DNA from: Fructobacillus tropaeoli | GTDB lineage: Bacteria > Bacillota > Bacilli > Lactobacillales > Lactobacillaceae | Direction of reading: 5' to 3' | Length of the DNA: 64,000 bases | NCBI RefSeq assembly: GCF_001047135.2 | Contig: NZ_DF968080.1 | Span: forward strand, 62,001 to 126,000 | Shown here: piece by piece, positions 40,231 to 49,074 of the stretch | Numbering within the stretch: position 1 is the first letter of the stretch | Layout of the letters: each line of letters opens with the position of its first letter | The notes under the pieces: generated by a model | What the model was told of the DNA's origin: nothing | Databases searched by the model: none | What the model saw: only the letters and a program-made list of their open reading frames with translations | Program-made: the position numbers and the translations under genes

Positions 40231-40257
40231 AACTGTTGGTTGTTAATACCAACAGTT
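40231..40257 (-). terminator. Terminator of the gntK-gntP operon
   Basis: AACTGTTGGT / ACCAACAGTT with 7-base loop, T7 on the minus strand. Confidence 0.92.
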
Positions 40258-40273
40258 CTTTTTTTGCACTGAT

Positions 40274-41656
40274 TTAAACAAAAAGTGCCGTAATAATTAA
40301 GATAACAATCAAACCAGTTACAGAAATAACTGTTTCCAAAACCGTCCAGATTTGGAAAGTTTGCTTAACCGTCAAGTCGAAGTATTCCTTAAAGATCCAG
40401 AATCCAGCATCGTTAACGTGAGAAGCAATCAATGAACCTGCACCAATGGCCAAGGCAACCAAGACGAGCAACAAGTCACCGTGTGGGTTAGCAGCTAAGA
40501 TACCGTTCACGACACCAACAGCCGTGATACCAGCAACCGTGGCTGAACCAACGGCAATTCGAAGCAATGAGGCCACTGCCCAAGCAAACAAAACAATCGT
40601 GATAGGAGACATTGAACCTGATGATTGGAACAAGTGGGCGATTTGGTTTGACATACCTGATGTCACCAAAACACCACGCAAGGCACCACCACCACCAACA
40701 ATCAACAAGATGCCGGCAACTGAGTTCAAGCCTTCAGTCAATGAAGCTTCAACATCCTTCATTGAGCGCTTTTGACCAGGTCCCATTGCAAAGATAGCAA
40801 AGATCAAAGAAATGGTCATCGCAACGGCTGGGTTGGCCAAGAAATCGATTACTCGGTAAACCATGTCGGGATTAGCTGGAGCCTTTCCGCCTGAAACCAC
40901 CAACTTATAAATAGTGGCGATGATCATAAAGATCAATGGAAAGACAGAAGTCAAGACTGACAAACCAAAGCTTGGTGACTTATCTAAGTCATATTCCTTC
41001 ACTTCACCAACCGCTTCGATATGTTCCTTGAATTGGAAGGCATCAGGAGCAAACTTCTGTGCCAACTTTGTATAAACAGGACCGGCAACAACGGCCGTGA
41101 TGATTGAAACAATCAAACCAACAATCAACATCAAACCAACGTTTGCGCCCAATTGTGAGGCAACAGCAGTTGGAGCTGGTTGTGGTGGCAAGAAACCTTG
41201 TGCAGATGACAAGGCAGCCGTCATTGAGATTCCCAAGTAAAGCAATGGGACACCCGCTTCAATGGCAACGGCAAAGACGATTGGAATCAACAAAACCATG
41301 CCGACTCCGAAAATCATTGAAATTCCAATGATAAAGGAAGCTAACAAAACGGCCCATTGCAAACGCTTCAAACCGAACCAAGCAATCAAGGTCTTAGCGA
41401 TTCGATAAGAACCACCAGCATCAGCAACCAAACGACCAATCATTCCACCAAAGATGAAGATAACAGCGTTTGATCCCAAGATGTTTCCCATTCCCTGGGC
41501 GCCCAAAACGGCATCCGGGATCTTTGATGGGTTCATGCCCAACAAGAGGGCCAAAACGAAGGCCGTAATGACCAACGATACGAAGGTGTTCAACTTAAAC
41601 TTGGTGATTAAAACCAGCAAGAGTAAGATGGACACGAATAACATAACAAATTCCAT
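40274..41656 (-). CDS. gntP: Gluconate permease (GntP family)
   Basis: Gluconate:H+ symporter of 460 residues with 12-14 hydrophobic segments. Typical stretches are NAVIFIFGGMIGRLVADAGGSYRIAKTL, GFLPPQPAPTAVASQLGANVG, LLIVGGGGALRGVLVTSGM and GAGSLIASHVNDAGFWIFKEYFDL. It lies 48 nt behind gntK on the same transcript, so import and phosphorylation of gluconate are made together. Confidence 0.93.
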   Translation of the reverse strand: MEFVMLFVSILLLLVLITKFKLNTFVSLVITAFVLALLLGMNPSKIPDAVLGAQGMGNILGSNAVIFIFGGMIGRLVADAGGSYRIAKTLIAWFGLKRLQWAVLLASFIIGISMIFGVGMVLLIPIVFAVAIEAGVPLLYLGISMTAALSSAQGFLPPQPAPTAVASQLGANVGLMLIVGLIVSIITAVVAGPVYTKLAQKFAPDAFQFKEHIEAVGEVKEYDLDKSPSFGLSVLTSVFPLIFMIIATIYKLVVSGGKAPANPDMVYRVIDFLANPAVAMTISLIFAIFAMGPGQKRSMKDVEASLTEGLNSVAGILLIVGGGGALRGVLVTSGMSNQIAHLFQSSGSMSPITIVLFAWAVASLLRIAVGSATVAGITAVGVVNGILAANPHGDLLLVLVALAIGAGSLIASHVNDAGFWIFKEYFDLTVKQTFQIWTVLETVISVTGLIVILIITALFV

Positions 41657-41704
41657 TTATCCATACGAAAGCCGCTTGGCTTTCTCTCCTATTATCTCTG
41701 CGCC

Positions 41705-43243
41705 TTACTTCATGTGCTTACGCTGGAAGTCGGCAATGTTATCATATTCAGTTTGCAATTGGCGTGACAAGCGAATAAAGATTGGTGCCAATTCCCGATA
41801 AGCTTCGAAGTTTTCTGGATCTGGTTGGTAAGTGTTTGACTCACCAACATACTTTGAGATTTCATACAAATCATCAATTTGACCCAAGGCCTTTTGAGCA
41901 ACAACAACAGCGGCCAATGCACCTGATTCAAAGGCTTGTGGCACTGTCACTGGTTGTTCAAAGATATCCGCAAACATTTGTCGCCACAAAGGTGAGCGAG
42001 CAAAACCACCAGTTGCTTGGATGGACTTCAATGAACCAACAACTTCTTCCAAGGCCAATGAGACCATGTAGACGTTAAAGGTAATTCCTTCCAGAACGGC
42101 ACGAATCATGTTTGCACGAGTGTGTGAATGGTTCAAACCAAAGAATGAGCCACGAGCGTTTGCATCCCAAATTGGTGCTCGTTCTCCGCCCAAGTATGGG
42201 TGGAAGAGCAAACCATCTGATCCAGCAGGAATCTTTGATGCCACTTCAGTCATCAAGTCATAAGCGTCTTGCCCAAGCAATGCGGCTGTTGACTTCTCGG
42301 CATCAAAGAGGTTATCGCGGGCCCAACGGAAGACATCGCCACCGTTGTTAACGGGTCCACCAACAACCCAGTGATCCTTGTCCAAGGCATAAGTAAATGT
42401 CCGGCCCTTTGGATCGATAACAGGCTTATCAGAAACGACACGGATGGCACCAGAAGTTCCAATCGTAATCGCTGCGACACCAGGTTGAACGGCATCAACA
42501 CCAAGGTTTGACAATGGACCATCACCGGCTCCATAAACAAATGGTGTATCAGCAGGCAAGCCAAGAACCGTTGCGTAGTCGCTCTTCATCTTGGTTTCGT
42601 ATTCATATGGTGAGACAGGTTCGGGCAATTGATCCTTTGACAAACCAGTTACTGACAAAGCTTGCTCATCCCAATCCAAGTTAAAGATGTTGAACAAACC
42701 AGTTCCTGAGGCAATTGAAATATCCATTTTGTTTGCACCGAACAAACGGAAGAACAAATATTCCTTAATGCCCAAGTAATGAGCAGCATTGTTGTAGATA
42801 TCTGGCTGATCATTCTTCAACCAAAGCAACTTTGACAAAGGTGCCATTGGGTGAATTGGTGTTCCAGTCTTTTGGTAGATTTCCATCCCCTGACCAGATG
42901 CCTTTAATTCATCAGCATACTTAACGGCACGAGTGTCCGCCCAAGTAATAACACGCGTCAGTGGCTTCCAATCCTTATCAAAAGCAATCAATGAGTGCAT
43001 TGCTGATGAGAATGAAACGGCTGCAATCTTATTCCCTTCGCTCAACTTTGCCTTACGAACAACAGCAGCGAGGGCATTGGTGAAGGCGACAAAGATTTCT
43101 TCTAAGTCTTCTTCCGCCATATCCGTTTGGTCCCGGTATAAGGGATAACCAACGTTCGATTGGGCCACCACTTGGTTTTGATCATCGAACAAAACGGCCT
43201 TGGTTGAGGTCGTTCCTAAGTCGATACCAATCATATAATCCAT
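41705..43243 (-). CDS. gntK: Gluconokinase (FGGY family)
   Basis: Phosphorylates gluconate to 6-phosphogluconate, the substrate of Gnd encoded upstream. 512 residues. FGGY landmarks: IGIDLGTTSTKAVLFD, AVSFSSAMHSLIAFD, GAGDGPLSNLGVDA, TIGTSGAIRV and the family-II signature GGFARSPLWRQMFADIF. The closest known type is the Bacillus/Lactobacillus gluconokinase. Start: GGAG eight bases upstream. A hairpin terminator lies only about 30 bases before the start, which should damp its expression from the gnd promoter. Confidence 0.92.
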   Translation of the reverse strand: MDYMIGIDLGTTSTKAVLFDDQNQVVAQSNVGYPLYRDQTDMAEEDLEEIFVAFTNALAAVVRKAKLSEGNKIAAVSFSSAMHSLIAFDKDWKPLTRVITWADTRAVKYADELKASGQGMEIYQKTGTPIHPMAPLSKLLWLKNDQPDIYNNAAHYLGIKEYLFFRLFGANKMDISIASGTGLFNIFNLDWDEQALSVTGLSKDQLPEPVSPYEYETKMKSDYATVLGLPADTPFVYGAGDGPLSNLGVDAVQPGVAAITIGTSGAIRVVSDKPVIDPKGRTFTYALDKDHWVVGGPVNNGGDVFRWARDNLFDAEKSTAALLGQDAYDLMTEVASKIPAGSDGLLFHPYLGGERAPIWDANARGSFFGLNHSHTRANMIRAVLEGITFNVYMVSLALEEVVGSLKSIQATGGFARSPLWRQMFADIFEQPVTVPQAFESGALAAVVVAQKALGQIDDLYEISKYVGESNTYQPDPENFEAYRELAPIFIRLSRQLQTEYDNIADFQRKHMK

Positions 43244-43265
43244 GATTATTTCTCCATCACAATTC

Positions 43266-43288
43266 CAGAAAAAAGGCCACTCGGCCTT
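43266..43288 (-). terminator. Second terminator between gnd and gntK
   Basis: AAGGCC-GAGT-GGCCTT followed by T6 on the minus strand. Placed about 25 bases ahead of the gntK start, it could act as an attenuator. Confidence 0.8.
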
Positions 43289-43348
43289 CTTTCTGATAAA
43301 TCAGCTTAATCTAGAATAGCAAGGTGCTTGATAGAATAAGCTTTTCAA

Positions 43349-43374
43349 AGAAAAAGCCCCCAAGTAACGGGAGC
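43349..43374 (-). terminator. First terminator after gnd
   Basis: GCTCCC / GGGGGC stem (one G-U) with a 7-base loop, followed by TTTTTCTTT on the minus strand. Confidence 0.85.
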
Positions 43375-43396
43375 AAGTTTCAAAACAAATCTTAAA

Positions 43397-44305
43397 TTAC
43401 TTAGCAGCGTCCATTGCGTGTCCACCAAAGCCGTTACGCAATGCTGAAACAACCTTTCCAGTGAACGTGTCTTCTTGCAATGAACGGTAACGCATTGCAA
43501 GTGACAAGTAGATAACTGGTGCTGGAACTTCCAAGTCAAGTGATTCTTCAACTGTCCACTTTCCTTCACCAGATGAATGCATCCGTCCAGAAATCTTTGA
43601 CAACTTTGGATCCTTAGCAAATTGTTCTTCGGCCAATTCCATCAACCATGAACGAACAACTGAACCGTGGTTCCACAACTTTGCGACTGCTTCGTAGTCG
43701 TAATCGAATTGTGAAGCTTCCAATACTTCGAAACCTTCGGCGATGGCTTGCATCATACCGTATTCGATTCCGTTGTGAACCATCTTCAAGTAGTGACCTG
43801 ATCCCAAACGACCAGTGTACAAGTAACCATCTTCCAAAGCGATTGAAGCAAACAATGGTTCGATTGTCTTCCATGCTTCGGCGTCATCGCCACCAATCAT
43901 GAAGTTTCCACCGTTACGAGCACCTGACATTCCACCAGAAGTACCAGCATCGAAGAACTTCAAACCAGCTGCAGTGGTGCGCTTGTTTTGTTCCAAGTTA
44001 TCCTTGTAGTTTGAGTTTCCACCATCAATGATGATGTCGCCCTTATCCATCTTTTCAATCAAAGTATCGATTGTTGAGTTTGTTGGAACACCGGCTGGTA
44101 CCATTACCCAAACAACCTTTGGTGATGGCAACTTAGCCAACATGTCATCGATTGAGCTTGCGCCTTCAACCTTGTCTGAATAAGCATCTGCTTCTGCAAC
44201 AAAATCCTTGTTCAAGTCGAATGCAACAACTTCGTGACCATTGTCAACGGCGTTCTTAACCAAGTTAAGACCCATCTTACCAAGGCCGATCATGGCAAAC
44301 TTCAT
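43397..44305 (-). CDS. gnd: 6-phosphogluconate dehydrogenase, short type
   Basis: Decarboxylates 6-phosphogluconate to ribulose 5-phosphate, giving NAD(P)H; in heterolactic bacteria this is the trunk route of glucose use. 302 residues, the short class (YqeC/GndA-like), against ~470 for the usual one. Motifs: GLGKMGLNL (dinucleotide), WVMVPAGVPT, GGNSNYKD, TSGGMSGARNG, GHYLKMVHNGIEYGMMQ with the catalytic Lys/Asn, and the C-terminal GFGGHAMD. Codons are strongly biased (AAC, TTC, GGT, GAA), as expected for a very highly expressed gene. Confidence 0.93.
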   Translation of the reverse strand: MKFAMIGLGKMGLNLVKNAVDNGHEVVAFDLNKDFVAEADAYSDKVEGASSIDDMLAKLPSPKVVWVMVPAGVPTNSTIDTLIEKMDKGDIIIDGGNSNYKDNLEQNKRTTAAGLKFFDAGTSGGMSGARNGGNFMIGGDDAEAWKTIEPLFASIALEDGYLYTGRLGSGHYLKMVHNGIEYGMMQAIAEGFEVLEASQFDYDYEAVAKLWNHGSVVRSWLMELAEEQFAKDPKLSKISGRMHSSGEGKWTVEESLDLEVPAPVIYLSLAMRYRSLQEDTFTGKVVSALRNGFGGHAMDAAK

Positions 44306-44356
44306 GTGTATTACCTCTTTTTTGAATTCTTCTATTAAACTACAAGTCCTATTATA

Positions 44357-44402
44357 TGAAAATTATTTACACGATGCAAGTGATAATTGAAAATAAATTT
44401 CA
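44357..44402. promoter_or_regulatory. Pair of TGAAA-N5-TTTCA operator-like sites
   Basis: TGAAAATAAATTTCA (44388-44402) is a TGAAA-N5-TTTCA palindrome, and TGAAAATTATTTACA (44357-44371) repeats it with one change in the right arm. The centres are 31 bp apart, about three helical turns. They lie between gnd and the divergent RpiR-type gene. RpiR/MurR proteins are known to bind sites of this form. Confidence 0.6.
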
Positions 44403-44456
44403 ATTTAGGTATAGTATTTATATTCTTAGGTTCTTCAATAATAAAGAGAGACAATT

Positions 44457-45308
44457 ATGCCAAATTCAATTTTTGCTAAACTCGGACAAAATCCGGCCGG
44501 TTATAATCAGACCGAAAGTAAACTGATTACTTATATTAAGGCCAAACCAGCCGAAGCTGCAACCGGCACTATCCGTGAAATGGCTGAAGAGACTGGCGTA
44601 TCGACCGCTTCCATCTCACGTTTTGTTAAAAAAATCGGTTTTGCCTCCTACCGCGACTTTTCGGTGGCTTTAGCTTCTTATAATCAACGAAAGCCGCCCG
44701 TTGACTTGTTTGGGGAAATTGAGGATGCCGATGACACCGCCGCCATTACAAAGAAAGTTTTTGCCGGTGCCCAAAATGCTCTTTCAATGACCATCGATAA
44801 CTTGAATGCCGAAAAATTAGACCAAGCGGTAAAATGGCTGACTTCGGCGAAGCGAGTTGGGTTCTTTGGCATTGGTGGTTCTTCGATTGCCGCCTTTGAC
44901 GCCTACCACAAATTCTTACGCACCCCAATTGATGTGATTTCTCACCCTGATTACGACATTCAATTAATGCAGGCCGTCAAGTTAACGCCGCAGGATACTG
45001 CGGTCGTGATCTCCCACTCCGGTCGCAACGAAGATACCCTCTTTGTTGCCCAAAAGCTAAAGGACAATCAAGTGCCCTTTATCGCCATTACTTCCTTCGC
45101 CGATTCTCCTTTGGCCAAGATGGCTGACTTAGTCTTCTTGTCCTTAGCAGAAGAAATTAACTTCCGGTCAGAATCAATGTCCTCTTTGGTCGCCCAGTTA
45201 ACCATCATCGACACGCTTTTCACCCTTGCAGGCTCAAAGCTGCCAACCCAAACGCAACATGTCGTCGATACCATGCGTGACGTGATTGAGAGCACCCGAC
45301 TTCATTAA
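44457..45308 (+). CDS. RpiR/MurR family transcriptional regulator
   Basis: 283 residues: an N-terminal helix-turn-helix (RpiR type, about 1-77, with TIREMAEETGVSTASISRFVKKIGF) and a SIS sugar-phosphate domain from about 110 (VGFFGIGGSSIAAFDAYHKFLR, VISHSGRNEDT, AITSFADSPLAKMADL). Divergent from gnd-gntK-gntP, so it probably responds to 6-phosphogluconate or a related sugar acid phosphate; that is inference from position. AGAGAG precedes the ATG. Confidence 0.9.
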   Translation: MPNSIFAKLGQNPAGYNQTESKLITYIKAKPAEAATGTIREMAEETGVSTASISRFVKKIGFASYRDFSVALASYNQRKPPVDLFGEIEDADDTAAITKKVFAGAQNALSMTIDNLNAEKLDQAVKWLTSAKRVGFFGIGGSSIAAFDAYHKFLRTPIDVISHPDYDIQLMQAVKLTPQDTAVVISHSGRNEDTLFVAQKLKDNQVPFIAITSFADSPLAKMADLVFLSLAEEINFRSESMSSLVAQLTIIDTLFTLAGSKLPTQTQHVVDTMRDVIESTRLH

Positions 45309-45350
45309 CCACCGTTTCGTATCTTTGCTTAAAAATCAGTATTAGTCAAC

Positions 45351-45383
45351 AAAAAACGCACTGTTAATCAACAGTGCGTTTTT
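45351..45383. terminator. Bidirectional terminator
   Basis: AAAAAACGCACTGTT and its inverse, serving the RpiR-type gene (plus) and udk (minus). Confidence 0.93.
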
Positions 45384-45388
45384 ACGTG

Positions 45389-46024
45389 CTATTCTTGTTC
45401 TTCTTTTTCAACCATGGCAATTGCCTGGTTCATCAACATATCGATGGCCACAAAGTTTTCTCCACCTTCTGGTACGATAATGTCTGCATAACGCTTTGTG
45501 GGTTCAACGAATTGATTGTGCATTGGCTTAACGGTTGCCAAGTATTGCTCAATCACGCCTTCAACCGTCCGGCCACGCTCATGCGTGTCACGTTGGAGAC
45601 GACGGATAAAGCGAATATCATCATCCGTATCAACAAACACCTTCAAATCAAGCAAGTGGCGAACACGCGCATCGTTGAAAAGCAAAACCCCATCAACAAT
45701 GATCACATCGGCCGGCTCAATATGAACCGTTTCGCTTGATCGCGTATGTTGTGCATAATCATAAACCGGAATATCAATTGCCTGGTAGTCAATCAACTTT
45801 TCCAAATCAGCGACGAATCGATCCGTTTCAATCGAATCCGGATGATCATAGTTCGTCTTAACCCGCTCAGTCATTGGCTTGTCCGACTGGTCCTTGTAAT
45901 AAACGTCTTGCTGCAACAAGACTGGCTGGTTTGCACTTAAACGAGTGATTAACGCCTTGGAAACGGTGGTCTTACCAGAACCAGACCCACCTGTAATACC
46001 AATTAGTAACGGTTTCTTTGCCAA
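45389..46024 (-). CDS. udk: Uridine kinase
   Basis: Pyrimidine salvage kinase making UMP/CMP, 212 residues. Walker A GITGGSGSGKTT is close to the N-terminus, then QQDVYYKDQ, YDHPDSIETDRF, VIIVDGVLLF and RFIRRLQRDTHERGRT. The start is the TTG at 46024: GGAGG is five bases before it, and the reading from 46057 adds 11 residues with no ribosome binding site or family match. Complements the de novo pyr operon in the same window. Confidence 0.93.
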   Translation of the reverse strand: MAKKPLLIGITGGSGSGKTTVSKALITRLSANQPVLLQQDVYYKDQSDKPMTERVKTNYDHPDSIETDRFVADLEKLIDYQAIDIPVYDYAQHTRSSETVHIEPADVIIVDGVLLFNDARVRHLLDLKVFVDTDDDIRFIRRLQRDTHERGRTVEGVIEQYLATVKPMHNQFVEPTKRYADIIVPEGGENFVAIDMLMNQAIAMVEKEEQE

Positions 46025-46141
46025 AATTGCCTCCAAGGGGCCAAAAAGCCCACTCAATCATTTTTCTTATCCAACCTATTTTACGTGATAACGGCCCTAA
46101 AAGCTAGTATCATTTTGTTTCAAAAAGGAAAATCGCGACAT

Positions 46142-46177
46142 AAAAAGCCCGAAATTTGTCTGTCAAATTTCGAACTT
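46142..46177 (-). terminator. Terminator after the MFS gene
   Basis: A 14-bp stem (AAGTTCGAAATTTG with its partner, two G-U pairs) followed by TTTTT on the minus strand. Confidence 0.88.
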
Positions 46178-46205
46178 CAAAGCAAAGCAATTTCTTTTCT
46201 GATTT

Positions 46206-47558
46206 TTAATCTTGCTTTTGGACGCGAATTCGACTGGCCAATAAGTATCCAGATAACGGAATCAAGATAAACCAAGCAGCCGTGTGGTTCAAAGCAGCCC
46301 CATAGGAGGTCGACTTGATAAACACACCAATCAAGATACTGGCAACCAAAATCGATGTCGCCCCAATCACCTGGCGCATGGTCGTAATGATGGCTGTACC
46401 GTGGGAAACTAAGTGCTTAGGCAAAGCATTGTTGGCAGCCGTAACTGCTGGCATCATGATGAAGGCATTCCCACCTTCCAGAAGCATGGCACCAATGATG
46501 GCCAGTAACAGGTACTTTGTTCCAAAGACAGCTAAGTCTAAGTAACCCAAAACCATCATGGTTGAGCCAAGCAAGACTAAGGGACGCAGACCAATTTTTT
46601 CCAGCAGCCGACCGGCACGTGGGTTCATGGAAGACAAGAAGACGGCTGCCGGAATCATCAACAGACCTGAAAGAATTGGCACCAGATGATAAACCTTTTG
46701 GAAGTACAATGGCATCAAAACTGTCGCGGTAATTAAGCCAGAATAAGACATTCCCGTTAACAGCATGGCAGGCAAGTAACCCTGATACTTGAAAACTCGT
46801 AAGTCCAAGAATGGCGTTTCTTCCTTCAGCTGGCGAACGACAAAGGTCAACAAGAAAATAACGGAAAGCAGCAAAATCAGCCCCAGTGGCCAATTCCAAC
46901 CAGTAGCGGGTAAGACTGAAATCGTATAAAGAATACCGGCAAAGCCAATCAGAAGAAAAGCAGACAAAAAGTCAAAGTTACGTGGCTCTAATTTGTGCGT
47001 ATTTTCAATCTTGGATTGCATTGTCGTAATCAAAACTAGCAAGACGATAAAGAATAGGCCGAACAAAATCCGCCATGATCCCCATTGCAGAACAATCCCG
47101 GAAACGATTGGGCCAACAGCCAGTGCCGAACCCATGACCAGACCGACGGTCCCCATTGCCACACCACGGTCATCCTTTGGTGTATTTTCTAAAATTACCG
47201 CCTGGTAAGTTGGAAAAAGTGCTCCAACGGCAACTCCCTCAAGTAAACGACCAATCACAACACCAAGAAAATTTGGCGTAACCATCGCATACAACGTTCC
47301 AACAAGAAAGACATCGACAATCAAATTCAATAACTTTTTCAATGGAATGTTGTCTAGTAACCAGGGTGACAAAGGCATCACTAAGGTCATAGCAACCATA
47401 AAGCCAGAGGTTACCCACTGCACATTAGCAGCGTTAATCCCAAACTGCTTCATTAAAATTGGATAGGCTGTCGTCATCGTGGACTGAGAGATTGACATCG
47501 TAAAGGACGTAAATAACAAGACCAACGAAAATGGCGATAAGCGCTTCATATTTTTCAA
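46206..47558 (-). CDS. MFS transporter, multidrug DHA2 type
   Basis: 450-residue major facilitator with about 14 hydrophobic segments, related to the EmrB/QacA/Lmr drug exporters. Motif-A-like region GRLLEGVAVGALFPTYQAVILENTPKDDRGVAMG, motif C GLVMGSALAVGPIVSGIVL, and the signature NVQWVTSGFMVAMTLVMPLSPWLLDNIPLKK near the start. The start codon is TTG with GGGGGAG six bases upstream. No regulator gene of the TetR or MarR type is adjacent. Substrate unknown. Confidence 0.87.
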   Translation of the reverse strand: MKNMKRLSPFSLVLLFTSFTMSISQSTMTTAYPILMKQFGINAANVQWVTSGFMVAMTLVMPLSPWLLDNIPLKKLLNLIVDVFLVGTLYAMVTPNFLGVVIGRLLEGVAVGALFPTYQAVILENTPKDDRGVAMGTVGLVMGSALAVGPIVSGIVLQWGSWRILFGLFFIVLLVLITTMQSKIENTHKLEPRNFDFLSAFLLIGFAGILYTISVLPATGWNWPLGLILLLSVIFLLTFVVRQLKEETPFLDLRVFKYQGYLPAMLLTGMSYSGLITATVLMPLYFQKVYHLVPILSGLLMIPAAVFLSSMNPRAGRLLEKIGLRPLVLLGSTMMVLGYLDLAVFGTKYLLLAIIGAMLLEGGNAFIMMPAVTAANNALPKHLVSHGTAIITTMRQVIGATSILVASILIGVFIKSTSYGAALNHTAAWFILIPLSGYLLASRIRVQKQD

Positions 47559-47640
47559 GGAAATCTCCCCCTTTGTTGATTATCCCTTTATTCTATAGAA
47601 AAAATTCAAAAATGGCAAGTTATTTATAATGATTCTAAAT

Positions 47641-47668
47641 TAAAAGGAAACCCTAGAATGGATTTCCT
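47641..47668 (-). terminator. Terminator after ccpA
   Basis: GGAAATCC / GGGTTTCC (one G-U) with ATTCTA loop, then TTTTAAT. Confidence 0.82.
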
Positions 47669-47675
47669 GGTTTAA

Positions 47676-48689
47676 TTATTCAGTTCTTGTCGATCCGCGA
47701 CTAATCAAAGTGTATGGCAACTTAATTTGTGTTTCCGTCAATTTTTCACCATTCATCAGCTTCGTCAACATCCGCATGGCAACGGCCCCAATATCGTACT
47801 TAGGCTGGTTAATTGATGAAAGCTCTGGTCGGGAAACAATCGAAAAATTCGTGTTGTTTGATGTCACAATTTCCAAGTCTTCCGGTACCTTGTACCCATG
47901 GTCCTGATAATAGTTCAAGATGGAAACGGCAATTTCATCATCGTAAGCAACAACGGCCGTCACATCCTGGGCCATTAAATCAGCAGCCTGTAGTTGGCCA
48001 GCCTCATAGGTCCGTGCTTTTGCAAAGACTAGCTGGTCATCGTAATCGATGCCCGCTTCTTGCAAAGCACGTTGGTAACCAACTAAACGAAAATCCTGAT
48101 CAATTGCTCGGTCTCTTGAACCAAGAACCAAAGCGATTCGTTGGTGACCGCGGGCGAGCAACTTAGTAGTGACCGTTTCAAAAGCAGTCACATAATCGAT
48201 ATTGACGGATGGCAAAGCTTCATTCTCGGCCACCGATCCGGCCAAAACAATCGGAACGCCGGCAGATTGAATCATGGCCATCACTGGCTCCGAGAGCTTA
48301 GTCCCCATATAAATGATACCATCCACCTGCTTCGTCAGCAGGTTTTTGATAGCTGTCACTGCCCGATCCTGTTCATCATCGGTATTGGTTAGCAAAGCAT
48401 CGTATTGATACATTTGAGCGATGTCATCAACGCCGCGAGTCAATTCAGAATAGAAAATATTCGTCACATCAGGCATGACCACGCCAATGGTGGTAGTCTT
48501 CTTGGAGGCTAAGCCCCGGGCTACCGCATTGGGCTGGTAGCCTAGCTCGTCAATTGCCTTCAATACTTTGTCTCTGGTTGACTGGCGCACATTATCATTG
48601 CCATTAACAACTCGGGAAACAGTGGCCAGTGAAACTCCGACCTTTTCGGCGACATCATAAATTGTTGCATTTTTCTTTTGCTCTGCCAT
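47676..48689 (-). CDS. ccpA: Catabolite control protein A
   Basis: LacI-family master regulator of carbon catabolite control, acting with HPr-Ser-P at cre sites. 337 residues from the ATG at 48689 (AGGAG eight bases upstream; an ATG two codons earlier is too near). HTH TIYDVAEKVGVSLATVSRVVNGNDNV at the N-terminus, hinge YQPNAVARGLASKKT, then the effector-binding core ending in GAVAMRMLTKLMNGE. CcpA rather than another LacI protein is supported by the hinge and the absence of adjacent sugar genes. Confidence 0.93.
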   Translation of the reverse strand: MAEQKKNATIYDVAEKVGVSLATVSRVVNGNDNVRQSTRDKVLKAIDELGYQPNAVARGLASKKTTTIGVVMPDVTNIFYSELTRGVDDIAQMYQYDALLTNTDDEQDRAVTAIKNLLTKQVDGIIYMGTKLSEPVMAMIQSAGVPIVLAGSVAENEALPSVNIDYVTAFETVTTKLLARGHQRIALVLGSRDRAIDQDFRLVGYQRALQEAGIDYDDQLVFAKARTYEAGQLQAADLMAQDVTAVVAYDDEIAVSILNYYQDHGYKVPEDLEIVTSNNTNFSIVSRPELSSINQPKYDIGAVAMRMLTKLMNGEKLTETQIKLPYTLISRGSTRTE

Positions 48690-48727
48690 CGCCATAACTC
48701 CTTATATAAAGCCTCTTCTAAAGTTCA

Positions 48728-48772
48728 ATCATAGCAAAAAAAGGCCGTTTGTGCAAACGCTTACACGGCCTT
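48728..48772 (-). promoter_or_regulatory. ccpA promoter with cre site inside a terminator hairpin
   Basis: The cre-like TGTAAGCGTTTGCA (48752-48765) forms the loop of a terminator whose stem is AAGGCCGT/ACGGCCTT (48741-48748, 48765-48772). TTGCAC (48751-48756), a 17-base spacer and TATGAT (48728-48733) form the ccpA promoter, so its -35 is inside the cre. The hairpin also ends the upstream gene's transcript (T7 follows). Confidence 0.78.
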
Positions 48773-48788
48773 TTCATTTGCATTTAAA

Positions 48789-49004
48789 TTACAAGACATT
48801 TTCATCTTGGTGCGTGTCAAGCAATTCTTGTTGACGATAACGCCAATAGGCAATGCCCATGAAACCGAAGCTACCGACAAGCATTAAGAAGAAAGCGGCA
48901 ACAAGGGTTAACCAGGTTGGCCAGCCATGGTTGGCTGCCCATAAAAATACAATTGGGTAGGCTAGTAAAATTAGAAAACTCCAGCCAACTTTAAATAAAG
49001 TCAT
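48789..49004 (-). CDS. Small two-TM membrane protein
   Basis: 71 residues, two hydrophobic segments (about 5-25 and 29-52) and a polar C-terminal tail (YRYRQQ-type YWRYRQQELLDTHQDENVL). No family recognised. AAGGAA lies before the ATG and the terminator/cre element follows. Resembles many uncharacterised short membrane proteins of lactic acid bacteria. Confidence 0.7.
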   Translation of the reverse strand: MTLFKVGWSFLILLAYPIVFLWAANHGWPTWLTLVAAFFLMLVGSFGFMGIAYWRYRQQELLDTHQDENVL

Positions 49005-49074
49005 GATTCCTTTCCTTTAATTCATAAAAAATAATGGTTTGCTTGGCCAAGAAATTTTTCAAGAACTACCGCAT

